Source of the DNA: an uncultured Serinicoccus sp.
Lineage (GTDB): Bacteria; Actinomycetota; Actinomycetes; Actinomycetales; Dermatophilaceae
Assembly (NCBI RefSeq): GCF_947500995.1
Contig: NZ_CANMUA010000002.1
Span: 1-64,000 of the forward strand
Length of the DNA: 64,000 bases
Direction: 5' to 3'
Position numbers and translations under genes: made by a program
Shown: positions 10,101 to 20,138 of the stretch, in pieces
Position numbering within the stretch: position 1 is the first letter of the stretch
How the letters are laid out: each line of letters begins with the position of its first letter
Notes under the pieces: generated by a model
Seen by the model: only the letters and a program-made list of their open reading frames with translations
What the model was told of the DNA's origin: nothing
Database searches by the model: none

Positions 10101-10460
10101 TCAACGCACCTCTTTTGCCGTTACTCCGCCCATCATGTTTAACGAAACGACCACTTCGAGCTGCTGGCCGGGCTGCACCGCTATGACGGCTGGCTTAGGA
10201 TTCAATCCGCCAACGTTGCAATCGACCATCGCAGTGAACCCGCCCTCACGAACGATGTCAATGGTTCGACCATTAGCTAAGGTGCCCTGAGCCACATTGT
10301 CAACATAGACGTACATTCCTCGAATAGCGCCATTCATGGACTTTTTCCGATTAATGCGCAGAGACGTTTTGCTAGAAGCCAAAGGCGCGCCACAATGTAT
10401 GCACGTTTTGGCTGCGGCGGACACGTCCCGGTTGCAGTCGGGACACGATGTGAGTGGCAT
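10101..10460 (-). CDS. Zinc-ribbon-containing hypothetical protein
   Basis: N-terminal CPDCNRDVSAAAKTCIHCG double CxxC ribbon; 119 aa. Confidence 0.7.
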   Translation of the reverse strand: MPLTSCPDCNRDVSAAAKTCIHCGAPLASSKTSLRINRKKSMNGAIRGMYVYVDNVAQGTLANGRTIDIVREGGFTAMVDCNVGGLNPKPAVIAVQPGQQLEVVVSLNMMGGVTAKEVR

Positions 10461-10576
10461 GTTGAACCTCTTCCCAGCAGGCGAGTATCAGTGGCGGTGA
10501 CAGTACTGAGGGCCTTGATGGCTGTCAAGACACACTTCTAATCCTGTTCTTCAGGCTTCATCGACGGTGTCCCGTG

Positions 10577-11830
10577 TCAAGCTTCTGGCAGGTTTTGGGG
10601 CTCGGGAAGGTTGGGATTATTGGGGTCGGTCAAGCCCGAGTGCACGTCGCGGGGCCGCTTCCAGGACAGCGTCTCGCGGGGTCGGGTCGTGTTGAAGGTC
10701 TCGCTGTGATCGACGAGGTCGTTCATGTCGTTGATCTGCTGGCAGTAGAGACGTTCGTACTTCAGCGAGCCGAGTGTCCGCTCGCGGACGCCGTTCTGCC
10801 CAGGAGTCCTGACCGGGTGGCGACGTGGTCCAACTCTGAGGTGGCCGAGATGGACGCTACGTACCGGGCCGAGCGGAACGGGCCGCCGTTGTCGCCTCCC
10901 CTGGGTGATCGGCACGACCTCCCCAGTCACCGGGTCGGTGAGAGCCTCCAGCAGGTCGGCCCGTTGGGCAGAAGGCTCGCAGCCTCGGCCAAGGCGAGCT
11001 GGACCGGCCGCAGTGATCGCGTCGTGCTGATTCGCGGTCGGCGACCAGCGCCACCCGAACTCGTACTTCGACCAGTAGTCCGCGATCCTAGCCACGCGCC
11101 AGGTCCCGCCACCGGAGGTCTCGTACTCGGAGAAGTCGAAGTGCCAGACCAGGCCCCGTCTGCGTCTTGGTAAATGCGGTCTTGCGCTGCTGCGCGAGCT
11201 GGCGTCGTCCCCGCTGACAGTCAGCCTTGAGCATCAGCCCCGCGGCGTCGAGGATGCGCGCGGCCGTCGACATCGACACCCGGTGCCCCGAATGCCAAGC
11301 CATCGCCCCGAGCTTCCGCTATCCCCAGGCGGCGTGCCTGCCCGCCACAGCGGTGATCATCACCCGCGAGGCCTGCCGTGCTGGCTGCGGCCACGGGCCC
11401 TTTGCCGGCCGCCCGACGCGGGCGTGCGCCTGTCATCGCCGGGACGTCCGCTCGGGGATGCCGACCAGTGCGCAGAACCTCGTGGTCGGCATCCCCGCTT
11501 CGGTGCGGACTACCTTGAGGTCCTCGAAGGGCCCAGCCGGCCCGCAGCGCTCAACTTCGGCACCCGGGCCTCAAGATGCGCCTCTCCCAAGGCGGTGGTC
11601 AGCTCGGTGACCTCGGCTTGCACTTGCTGCTCGCGGGTCGATGGCCCGGCCCGGTCGGCATCCAACGCAGTTCGTCCCGCCTCCAGGAACTCTGCCTTTC
11701 ACCGCCTGATCGACTGCTCGCAGACCTTCGCCTTGCGCGCCGCCTCAGCGGTCGAAACCTCGCGCGCCAGGACGCTGAGCACGATCCTGGCTTTCTGCTC
11801 CGCCGCGATCACAGGTGGTCGTCCCACGGT
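10577..11830 (-). pseudogene. Degenerate IS3-family transposase
   Basis: Fragments in several frames: MARIADYWSKYEFGWRW..., RERTLGSLKYERLYCQQINDMNDLVDHSETFNTTRPRETLSWKRP, MAWHSGHRVSMSTAARILDAAGLMLKADCQRGRRQLAQQRKTAF. Confidence 0.75.
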
Positions 11831-11848
11831 TCTTCATGGTCACACCGA

Positions 11849-12034
11849 TCACGCTCTCATAACCGGTCTGCCAAGAAGTTTGGAACGTGACACCCCGAGG
11901 GCCAGACCGCGGAGGTGCTCGAGGCGGCCGTTCGCTCCCTCGGTAGGGCCGTTGCTGGTGCGAAGGCCGTTCGAAGTAGGCCAGGACGTCCTCGGCTCAC
12001 TTGCCACGATCGCGACGGTCGCCTGCTCGGGCAC
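11849..12034 (-). pseudogene. ISL3-family transposase C-terminal fragment
   Basis: SNGPTEGANGRLEHLRGLALG resembles the conserved C-terminus of ISL3/IS1096-type transposases. Confidence 0.6.
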
Positions 12035-12251
12035 GTGACTACGCCGCGCGAGGCCGATGTCGGCCTAGAGGTCATCTCAACCGGACACGCCGAAACCAGC
12101 ACGTTCGCAAATCCGCTATCGCAGGAGTACACGAGCCAAGAACACGCGGCCCGCGCCAACAGCCTCGGCAGCTGGGACGCCTGCCCTAATGAGCCCCGTC
12201 CGCCATCAACCAGTTCTGCTTTCCGTCATGGGACCCAATTGAGAGAGCGGC

Positions 12252-12656
12252 TCAACCTACGATGCAGACCTTCGGGCGCCCAGTGTCAGCACACGAGATG
12301 GTCGCTCTACCTTGGATCGTCGACCAACGCTCCGACTTGATGGTTTGCTTCCACTTCTTGGATGTGCCTCCACAACCGACGTGCACTTTCCACTTCTTTC
12401 CCTGCATGTCGTACGAAAAAGTGTTCACCCGTGGGTCAATGGTCGCCCATCGTGAAGCAAAGCCGTCCCGCCCGCCATCCACATCCACCCAGATCCCCAC
12501 GATGTTTGAGGTTGCGCAGGTGGCCGTGCCGCTGGCTGCATAAGCGGACTGGGTGGGTGCGGTGAGTGCCACCGCGACAAGCGCGGTAGTCGCCAGACCA
12601 GAAAGCACACGTCGAAGCTGTTTCGCCATTCGCCAAGTTCCTTCCCGACGCATCAT
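12252..12656 (-). CDS. Small secreted hypothetical protein
   Basis: Sec-type signal peptide MAKQLRRVLSGLATTALVAVALTAPTQSAYAASG; about 100-aa mature part with four Cys. Confidence 0.6.
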   Translation of the reverse strand: MMRREGTWRMAKQLRRVLSGLATTALVAVALTAPTQSAYAASGTATCATSNIVGIWVDVDGGRDGFASRWATIDPRVNTFSYDMQGKKWKVHVGCGGTSKKWKQTIKSERWSTIQGRATISCADTGRPKVCIVG

Positions 12657-12834
12657 GTGATGCTGTGATCCGCAAGACTGGCGTCACCAGTTCACTGGTC
12701 CGGTGTCGCGAGGTAGGGGTCACGGCTTGCCTAGCGACCCCTGCCCTAGAAACCCCGCCGGTACTGACGAAGTAGGCAGTTCCTGCCCACGCCACTCAGT
12801 GTGCTGGCCCGCGGAAAGGCCGTCAAGACCGTGT

Positions 12835-13527
12835 TTAGTCCACTACCTCACCGGTGTGGGTGTCGATGGTGTGGCCGTCGATGAGGCGGAGACGTGGGAT
12901 GGGCCGGGTCCGGTCGTCTGCTAGGTCTGCTGGTGGTTCGGCTGCCGGGTGCGCCTGCCCGGTGCGGGTGTGGTCGAGGTCATGGCGGTAGAGCGCGCCC
13001 CGGGTGGCCTGGTGGGTGGTGTATCTGGCGTTGGCGGCGCGGGCTGGCCAGTCTCGGTGATGGTCCTCGCAGGCGCTGCGGGTGCGGCTGCGGACCCGGT
13101 CGAGAAAGGCGGGGAGAGCGTAGCGGTGCCAGTCTTCGAGGGCGTCGCTGGTGAACGCGGTACCGGCTTGGTGGCGTAGGTCGGCCAGGACGGCGATGTC
13201 GTGGACCAGGTGGGGGTGTTGGGGCCAGCAGGGCGGGATCATGTGGCTGGAGTCCCAGACGTGCTCGGTGTTGACCCACGCAGTGACCGCTTCGAGCCAG
13301 TCCCAGAGTTGGGCTCGTTGTTGGGGGTGGGTGACGGTGGCGGGGTCCCAGGGCCGGGCCAGCGCGTTGAGGTCGCCGAGTTCTTTGCGTTGCTTCTCGG
13401 TGCCGTGGGCGGCGATCTCGAGCTCACGGTAGGCGTTGGCCAGGGCGGGTCCGGGCTTGGGGAAGGGCAGGGCCAACGGCACGGGTGGCCGGCCTGGGGT
13501 GGAGTGGCCGTTCCTGGCGGTGGTCAC
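12835..13527 (-). CDS. Hypothetical protein of conjugation operon (GTG start)
   Basis: 230 codons in frame from GTG (VTTARNGHSTPGRPPVPLAL...) to TAG; start overlaps stop of upstream coupling-protein gene. Confidence 0.65.
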   Translation of the reverse strand: MTTARNGHSTPGRPPVPLALPFPKPGPALANAYRELEIAAHGTEKQRKELGDLNALARPWDPATVTHPQQRAQLWDWLEAVTAWVNTEHVWDSSHMIPPCWPQHPHLVHDIAVLADLRHQAGTAFTSDALEDWHRYALPAFLDRVRSRTRSACEDHHRDWPARAANARYTTHQATRGALYRHDLDHTRTGQAHPAAEPPADLADDRTRPIPRLRLIDGHTIDTHTGEVVD

Positions 13528-14987
13528 CGGTTCCTCCACTGGGTGTGGTCGTGATCGACGACGCCGGCGAGGGCGGTGGTGACGCGGCTGTTCGGGGTCG
13601 ACGCGAGGGTGGTGGCGGCGGTGGCGTGGGTGTGGGTGGTGAGACGGTCCCGTAGGTGGGCCTGGTCGGCGAGGAGCTGTTTGCCGTGCTTGCCGTCGAT
13701 GGCTCGGTGAAGCCGGGCGAGGATGGGTTTGCCGTTCTCGGAGATGACCAGGGCGTGCCGGTCTTTGATGCGGCGGACCTCGGAGCCGGTGAGGACGGGG
13801 ATGTCTTCGGCGGAGTAGCTGCGGCCGCCGCGGTGGCCGGTGTTCCAGGTGGACCGGCCGACCCGGACCTTGCCGAGGAGGTCGGACATCTCCTGGTTGA
13901 AGGCGACGTCTTTGGACCCGCCGAACAGGACGAGGTTGTTGGTGAGGCCGAGGACGGCGCGGGCTTCCTGTTGGCCGAAGATGGCGTCGAGCTGGGCTCG
14001 GGTTTGCGCGGCCCAGATGAAAGACAGACCGAGGGCGCGTTCGTTGGCCATCCGGGTGCGCAGGGTGGGCAGGGGTGCGGTGGAGGGCAGCTCGTCGAGG
14101 CAGGCCAGCATGGGTGGGCACAGCTTGCCGTGGGGGGAGTTCTGCGCCAGCGACAGTGCGGTGTCCAGGACGTGTTCGGCGATCGCGGTCATGAGGGGGG
14201 ATGCGGAGGCGTAGGGGTCTTCGCGGCCGAGGAGGTACAGGGTTCCGCCGGTGTTGATGACGTCGGCGAGGTCGGTGGCGGGGCGGCCGGGGCCGGGGAC
14301 GCACCGGCGGCGCATGGATTCCTGGAAGAACAGGGACATGGATTGCTGGACGGTGGTGATGGTGTTCCCTGCGGTGCGGTCGTCTCCGTTGAGGGCACCG
14401 TGCAGCAGCCCGTGCCAGAACGGTGCCGCCCCGGGGTGCTCGCGCAGGGTCTCGGCGGGGGTGATGGCGTTGCGGGGGTTGGCGACCCATTCCAGGACGT
14501 CGTCGAGGGTGGCGCCTTCGAGGGCGGCGGCGTGGAAGTAGGCCTGGATGACCTTGGCGGCTTCGGCGGCGTAGAACCGGGCGGCCTGGTCGCCGTAGCC
14601 CTCGGCGACGGCCCCTTTCACGGTGCCAGCGGTGAAGGCTTTGGCGCGGCGTTCGGCCACCAGCGGGTCGCCGCAGCCGGCGATCGGGTCCCAGACCAGC
14701 TCGGGCAGGCCGGGGGTGAGCCCGAAGGGGTCGAGCACCAGGGCGGGCCGGTCCCCGGCTGCTCTCGCGGTGAAGGTGAGCAGCAGGTCCTCGGGCTTGG
14801 TGAGGGTGACCAGGGCGGCACCGGGCGCGTCGAGGAGGGCTGGGGTGAGCAGGTCGAGCGTCTTGCCCGAACCTTGAGGCCCGATGACGCCGGCGGTGCG
14901 GTCCCAGGGCACCCACAGGTCGACACCGCGGGGTGCGGTGGAGCGGCCGAGCTGCCACCCAAGCTGGGTGGGGTCGAGACGGGTCAT
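13524..14987 (-). CDS. VirD4/TraD/TraG-type conjugative coupling ATPase
   Basis: MTRLDPTQLGWQLGRSTAPRGVDLWVPWDRTAGVIGPQGSGKTLDLLTPALLDAPG; ACLDELPSTAPLPTLRTRMANERALGLSFIWAAQTRAQLDAIFG. Confidence 0.92.
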   Translation of the reverse strand: MTRLDPTQLGWQLGRSTAPRGVDLWVPWDRTAGVIGPQGSGKTLDLLTPALLDAPGAALVTLTKPEDLLLTFTARAAGDRPALVLDPFGLTPGLPELVWDPIAGCGDPLVAERRAKAFTAGTVKGAVAEGYGDQAARFYAAEAAKVIQAYFHAAALEGATLDDVLEWVANPRNAITPAETLREHPGAAPFWHGLLHGALNGDDRTAGNTITTVQQSMSLFFQESMRRRCVPGPGRPATDLADVINTGGTLYLLGREDPYASASPLMTAIAEHVLDTALSLAQNSPHGKLCPPMLACLDELPSTAPLPTLRTRMANERALGLSFIWAAQTRAQLDAIFGQQEARAVLGLTNNLVLFGGSKDVAFNQEMSDLLGKVRVGRSTWNTGHRGGRSYSAEDIPVLTGSEVRRIKDRHALVISENGKPILARLHRAIDGKHGKQLLADQAHLRDRLTTHTHATAATTLASTPNSRVTTALAGVVDHDHTQWRNR

Positions 14988-15442
14988 CGGGTCGCCTTCC
15001 TGCGGCGGTAGAGGTCGGGTCGGATCACGGCACGGTGTTGGCGTAGGCGGGCCAGTCCGAGGAGTTGGCGGGCCTCGGTGGCGTTGGCCATGCCCTTGAG
15101 CGCGCCCGGGCCCCACCGGGTCCAGCCGTACCCGCCTGCGGCGGCCACCAGGATCAGGACCACGATCTCGGTGGCGACGACCCATGCCCACAGGGCACCG
15201 GTGGTGGCCACGGCCAGGGGTGGGTCGGCCAGCCCGGCGGAGGCGTCCCCGGCGAGGAGCCCAGGGACGGAGGAGAACAGCCGTGTGGTGGGGGGCCAGG
15301 TGGGGCCGGCGCCGGCGACCGTGTTGGCGGCGGCTCGGCCGGCGTGGGCACCGAGGACCAGGATGAGCAGGACCGCGAAGCAGATCCCGAGCGGGATCTC
15401 CCAGGTGTAGGGGTAGGGGTTGGTGCGGCGGTCGCGTTGCAT
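14984..15442 (-). CDS. T4SS-associated membrane protein, hypothetical
   Basis: 152 aa, two TM segments; ATGA-type overlap with coupling protein gene. Confidence 0.65.
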   Translation of the reverse strand: MQRDRRTNPYPYTWEIPLGICFAVLLILVLGAHAGRAAANTVAGAGPTWPPTTRLFSSVPGLLAGDASAGLADPPLAVATTGALWAWVVATEIVVLILVAAAGGYGWTRWGPGALKGMANATEARQLLGLARLRQHRAVIRPDLYRRRKATR

Positions 15443-15478
15443 CGGTGCGTCCTTCGTCGTGACGTGCTGTGCTGCGGG

Positions 15479-17038
15479 TCAGGGGGTGGCGGGGTCGTCG
15501 GCGACGTCGCCGAGCCGCCAGATCTGGAAGATGTTGCGGGTCAGGTCGTCGGCGTAGCTGAAGGCGCCCACGCCGAGGGAGGGGTTCGCGGCCTCGAACG
15601 TGCTCTGGGACGCGGGGTCGAGGACGAAACCGACGTGGCCGATGGTGTTCGGCCCGAGGTAGGAGTCGAAGAAGAACAGGTCTCCGGGTTGGGCCTGGTC
15701 GACGGGGACCTGGTAGCCGTTGCCGGCGGCGAGCCAGTCGCGTTGTGCCTGGGCGGTGCGGGGTGAGGTGATCCCGACGCGGGCCATCGCTTGTTGGGTG
15801 AGGCTGGAGCAGTCCCACGCGTCCGGGCCGGTGGCGCCGAGGACGTAGGCGTCACCCTGCTGGTCCAGCGCGAACTCGAGCATGGTGGCGACTCGCTCGT
15901 CGCTGATGGGGGGCAGGTCCGGGTCGCCGGTGCCGCCGGGGCAGTCGGCGGGCTCGGCGAGCACCAGACCACCGCCGTAGGCGTGGGCGTAGTGCAGGAC
16001 GTCGTTGACGTACCAGTCGGCCCGGTTGTACCCGAAGAGGGCCTCGCGGACCCCGTCCGGACCGTCCGCGGCGCCGAGCGCCCGCAGGTAGTTCGCGGCC
16101 GAGTGGACCGAGTCCGCATCGTTGGTGATCTGCGCCGCCCCGTCGCCGTCGCCGTCGACGCCGTAGGTCGCGAAGGTGGCGGGCATGAACTGCATGAGCC
16201 CCTGGGCGCCGGCGGTGCTGGTGGCGGTGGTGGACCCGTGCGCGGTCTCGGCCATGCCGATGCCGGCCAGCAGGGTCCACGGCAGGTTGTACTCGGCGGC
16301 GGCGGCCTCGTACAGGTCCTGCACCCGGGCGGGCACTGGCTGGGCCGGGTTGGTCAGGGACGCCTGGCGTGGCTCACCGGCCTGGGGCAGCGCGAACCCG
16401 ATGCCCCCTTCACCGCCGCCGGGCAGGTCGGGTGCCTGGTCGTCGGGGATGGAGGGTCCGACCGGTGTGCCGGACAGCATCACGCCGCGGTCGGCGAGGA
16501 AGGCGACGGGGTCGACGGGTTTCCCGTCGAGCCGGACCTCCAGGTGCAGGTGCAGCCCGGTGGAGCGCCCGGTGGTGCCCTCCACCCCGAGGACCTGCCC
16601 GATCGCGACCTGGTCGCCGACGGTGACGGCGGGGTCGATGCTGTCCAGGTGGGCGTACCGGGTCAGGACCCCGCTGGCGTGCTGGACGTCGACGGTGGTG
16701 CCGTATCCCCCGTTCGGTCCGGCGTCGACCACGAGCCCGGCGGCGGCAGCCACGATCGGCGCACCGGAGGGCACCGACCCCAGGTCGAGACCGGTGTGCT
16801 CCCCGGGCAATCCGGTCTCGGGGTCGATGCGAGGACCGAACCCGGAACGGTGCTCGTAGGTGGTGTCGACGTAGGGGACGCGCCAGTCGCCGGTGGCGGG
16901 GATGGTCCCGGCGCAGCTGGTCACCCGGTGCTGCTCGGCCAGGGCGGGTGTGGCGATCACGGTGACCACGACGGCCAAACCCAGCGGCACCCCGGCCAGG
17001 ACCAGCAGGACCGCGAGGAGGCCGATGGCGCGTTTCAT
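15479..17038 (-). CDS. Conjugation-associated peptidoglycan hydrolase: M23 peptidase + lytic transglycosylase + NlpC/P60
   Basis: MKRAIGLLAVLLVLAGV signal/TM; HTGLDLGS...GLHLHLEVRL (M23); LLAGIGMAETAHGSTTATSTAGAQGLMQFMPATF (SLT); WDCSSLTQQAMARVGI...FFFDSYLGPNTIGHVGFVL (NlpC/P60). Confidence 0.9.
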   Translation of the reverse strand: MKRAIGLLAVLLVLAGVPLGLAVVVTVIATPALAEQHRVTSCAGTIPATGDWRVPYVDTTYEHRSGFGPRIDPETGLPGEHTGLDLGSVPSGAPIVAAAAGLVVDAGPNGGYGTTVDVQHASGVLTRYAHLDSIDPAVTVGDQVAIGQVLGVEGTTGRSTGLHLHLEVRLDGKPVDPVAFLADRGVMLSGTPVGPSIPDDQAPDLPGGGEGGIGFALPQAGEPRQASLTNPAQPVPARVQDLYEAAAAEYNLPWTLLAGIGMAETAHGSTTATSTAGAQGLMQFMPATFATYGVDGDGDGAAQITNDADSVHSAANYLRALGAADGPDGVREALFGYNRADWYVNDVLHYAHAYGGGLVLAEPADCPGGTGDPDLPPISDERVATMLEFALDQQGDAYVLGATGPDAWDCSSLTQQAMARVGITSPRTAQAQRDWLAAGNGYQVPVDQAQPGDLFFFDSYLGPNTIGHVGFVLDPASQSTFEAANPSLGVGAFSYADDLTRNIFQIWRLGDVADDPATP

Positions 17039-18591
17039 GCGGCGGCCTCGATGCCCTCGTTGGTGTAGGTCAGGTCGAGCTCTGGGCGGGTCAGAACGGT
17101 CTGCACCTTGTAGGAGCGGTCCCCGACCTGCCACAGGGCGCGTCCTTTGCCTTGCAGCGCCCACCCGGTGACGACGTCCCGGGCCAACGGTCCGAGCCCG
17201 AGCAGGTGGTCCAGCTCGTGGCCGACCTGGTGCGGTTGGCCGTGCAGGATCTTGATGTCGGCCAGGTGCAGCAGGTCCTTGGCGATGGTCGCGGCCTGGG
17301 ACCCCTGGTCGCCGGCGGACAGCAGGTCCGACGGTTTGTGCATGACGCAGTACTGGACGTCCCCTCCGAGGCCGCCGACACCGCGGGACAGCCTCAGGTC
17401 GGCATCGAAGGACTTGACCGCTTCCGGGCCGAGCCGCAGCTGCATCCAGGCCTCGTCCCGCACCACGACCCGCAGGTCGCCGGTCCGAGCGACCTCTCGG
17501 ATCCCTCGACCCCAGGAGTTCAGGCAGGTCAGGGCTATGCCGGTGGCTTCCTCTCCCAAGGGCCGCAGCCGGGACAGGGACAGCGACTGGATCGGCGCGT
17601 CCCAGTTGATCGTGATGTTCGTGTGCTCGTCGAACAGTCCGGCCAGTGCCCCGTTGACCAGCTGTCCGAGGGCGTCGCGCAGCAGCCGGGTGGCGTCCAG
17701 GAAGTGGCGGACGTCGGCGTACCGGCACTCGGCCACTAGCGTGTCTGCGGGATTGTCCAGGGCGGCCCACAGTGCGGGGATGGTCGTCTCGGTCAACCTG
17801 GTCGCTCCCCGGGAGTACCCGGTCAGGTCAGCCAGTGCCGCCTTGATGACGGCCTCGTCGCTGGGCCCGAACGGGACCCGGGCCTCACCGATGCGTTGGG
17901 ACCCGACCAGGCCACGCACCAGGGTCAGCCACCGCCCGAAGACGACCTGGGCGCGGGCCTGGGCGGCAGGACCGTCCAGGTTCTCCCACCCGGTCGCCAG
18001 CGGCCCGATCGCCAGCGGGTTGACCCGTGCCGGCAGGCCCGGCCCCAAGGAGATCGGTGCCACACCCAGGAACCGGCACAGGGCCTCGTACTCGTCCTTG
18101 GTGTCGCCGAGGATGAGCGCCTTGTAGTCGAAGTCCATCATCCGCAGCAGGAACGCCTTGGTGTTCGCTGACTTGCCCAGGCCGGGTTTGCCCCACGCCA
18201 TGATGTTGGGGTTGGTCACCGGGATCGCCTCGTTGAGAACCCACCCCAGGGGGTCGCAGTAGAACGCGGACCCGGACAGCATGTCGATCCCCATCTGGGC
18301 GCCGGTCGGCGGCAGGCCAGGGGTCGCGATGAACGGCCACAGGGCGGGGGCCTGGTCGCTGGTCATCCGCCATGCCGCGACCGGCGCGGCCGCGGGCACC
18401 CACCCTGCCTCGCGGCGACGCAGCCCGCGCCAGGAGCTGGGACGGAAGATGCGGGGTTCCTTCGCCGTGACGGCGGCGGCCGGGATGCTGGGGATCTCGT
18501 GCCCGAAGTCCCCCAGCAGCCGGGACACGTCCCGTCCTGTGGTGGCGCGCCGGGGGCGTTCGGTCCTGGTGGTGGCCATCGGCGGGTTCAC
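17035..18591 (-). CDS. VirB4/TraC-like conjugative ATPase
   Basis: WGKPGLGKSANTKAFLLRMMDFDYKALILGDTKDEYEALCRFLG; VVRDEAWMQL; GTGA overlap with upstream gene. Confidence 0.85.
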   Translation of the reverse strand: MNPPMATTRTERPRRATTGRDVSRLLGDFGHEIPSIPAAAVTAKEPRIFRPSSWRGLRRREAGWVPAAAPVAAWRMTSDQAPALWPFIATPGLPPTGAQMGIDMLSGSAFYCDPLGWVLNEAIPVTNPNIMAWGKPGLGKSANTKAFLLRMMDFDYKALILGDTKDEYEALCRFLGVAPISLGPGLPARVNPLAIGPLATGWENLDGPAAQARAQVVFGRWLTLVRGLVGSQRIGEARVPFGPSDEAVIKAALADLTGYSRGATRLTETTIPALWAALDNPADTLVAECRYADVRHFLDATRLLRDALGQLVNGALAGLFDEHTNITINWDAPIQSLSLSRLRPLGEEATGIALTCLNSWGRGIREVARTGDLRVVVRDEAWMQLRLGPEAVKSFDADLRLSRGVGGLGGDVQYCVMHKPSDLLSAGDQGSQAATIAKDLLHLADIKILHGQPHQVGHELDHLLGLGPLARDVVTGWALQGKGRALWQVGDRSYKVQTVLTRPELDLTYTNEGIEAAA

Positions 18592-20090
18592 CCGCTCCTG
18601 CGGGTCAGGGACACCCCGAGGGGCACCACGGTCGCGGCGAAAGACACATCCTGGGCCAGGTCCAGGCGCATGGGGGCGAACCCGCAGCGGCGGATCGCGG
18701 CGTCGAGGCGGCGCCCTGCCTCGGCGGCGCTGACGGTCTTGGGGACGGTGACGGTGGCGACCGCGTACGGTTCGGTGAGGGAGTTGCCGCGGGCCAGTTT
18801 GGACTCGATCCGACGCACCTTGTCGACCTCGTCGCGGGAGCGGGTGCTGACCTTGCGCCGAGCCCGTGCGTTCAGCTCCTCCCCCAGGTCGGCGGCGAAC
18901 TCGCTGTTGGTCGAGCGGCGGGCGGCCTGACCGGCGGGCACGATCGGGTAGCAGACCATGAGCGCTCGACGCTCCCCGTCCTGCTGGGTGGACAGGATCG
19001 GCGCCAGCGCCCCGATCGCGGCGCCCTTCACGGGGAGCTTGAGAGTGGAGCTGACCGAGTTCCACGCGTCGTGGCTGTAGTGCCGGGGTGCCGGGTCGGC
19101 GCCGGAGGGCCCGGCCATCGACCACGGCACCTCGGTGTTGACCTGGTCGCCGGCGGCGTGCGCGGCGAGGGCCTCGACGAGGCTGGCGCGGTCGCCGGGC
19201 GCGAACCCGGTCCGGCAGGCGGTCGCCAGCTCGGCGCTGGTCAACCACTCCACCGAGGAGGCCCCGACCGCGGCCCGCAGGTGGGACTCGGTCTCGGCGG
19301 CGACGGCGTGCAGCGCTCGGGCTCGGCCGCTGACGCCGCCGCCGTACTCCTTGGCGACCTTGCTCAGCCGGGACTCGGGCACGACGATGGTGACGAACGA
19401 CTCGGTGCGCACCGACGCCGCGGTCAGGGTCGCGGCCAGGGTGTCGTTGATGACGCGGGCGGCCGCGGGGGCGCCCGGCTGGCGGTGGCGGGCCATCCAG
19501 TCTGCTCGTTCGGCTCCGTCCTCGGGGACGGTCCGCACCTGCAGGATCACTTCGCTGACCAGTTCGGTCTTGACCTGCACGTCCAGCAGCTGGCTGAGGC
19601 CGCGGCCGTACCCGTCGCGTTCGGAGGCCTCGGCCAGGCCGAGCCCGGGGTGCACCACGGCGGCGGTCAGCGCCCAGGTGCGGGCGGCGTGGTTCTGCAC
19701 CAACGCCACCCGGCGGTAGGTCGGCCCGTAGGGGGGACCCTCGTGGACCTCGATGCTGGTCAGGACCCCGGGCAGGTCGGCCTGGGCCGGGTCCCTCACG
19801 GCGCCGCGGGTGGCGCGGGCACGGAACCGGGTCCATCCCATCAGCCCCCCGGCCGCGGTCGCGAGGGTCGCGGCCAACCAACCGGTGACCGACCGGCCCC
19901 GCACCGGGACGGCGACGACCACTGCGAGCAGTGCCCACAGCACCAAGAACAACCCTGCCGAGGCCCACGCCGACCTGGAGACCGCGACCGCGACCGGCAA
20001 CACCGCCACGGTGAGCGTGCCCAGCTGCCACCCGGACAGCCCGAAGAACCACCCGATGCGGGCCCGGGAGTAGTCACCGTAGATCGTCAT
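18588..20090 (-). CDS. SCO6880-family T4SS-associated membrane protein
   Basis: MTIYGDYSRARIGWFFGLSGWQLGTLTVAVLPVAVAVSRS... N-terminal TM pair; position directly upstream of VirB4-like gene. Confidence 0.8.
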   Translation of the reverse strand: MTIYGDYSRARIGWFFGLSGWQLGTLTVAVLPVAVAVSRSAWASAGLFLVLWALLAVVVAVPVRGRSVTGWLAATLATAAGGLMGWTRFRARATRGAVRDPAQADLPGVLTSIEVHEGPPYGPTYRRVALVQNHAARTWALTAAVVHPGLGLAEASERDGYGRGLSQLLDVQVKTELVSEVILQVRTVPEDGAERADWMARHRQPGAPAAARVINDTLAATLTAASVRTESFVTIVVPESRLSKVAKEYGGGVSGRARALHAVAAETESHLRAAVGASSVEWLTSAELATACRTGFAPGDRASLVEALAAHAAGDQVNTEVPWSMAGPSGADPAPRHYSHDAWNSVSSTLKLPVKGAAIGALAPILSTQQDGERRALMVCYPIVPAGQAARRSTNSEFAADLGEELNARARRKVSTRSRDEVDKVRRIESKLARGNSLTEPYAVATVTVPKTVSAAEAGRRLDAAIRRCGFAPMRLDLAQDVSFAATVVPLGVSLTRRSG

Positions 20091-20138
20091 GCACCCATCT
20101 CCATCCGTGTCGTCCTGCTCGTGTCGTCGTCATCGCCT

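Noticed and set aside
15479-17770. 763-aa ORF length for the hydrolase gene
   Set aside because: The first roughly 240 aa are antisense-like overlap with the VirB4 gene; real start is MKRAIGLL at 17038
17035-20052. 1005-aa ORF length for the VirB4-like gene
   Set aside because: N-terminal half is out-of-frame overlap with the SCO6880-like gene; real start near 18591
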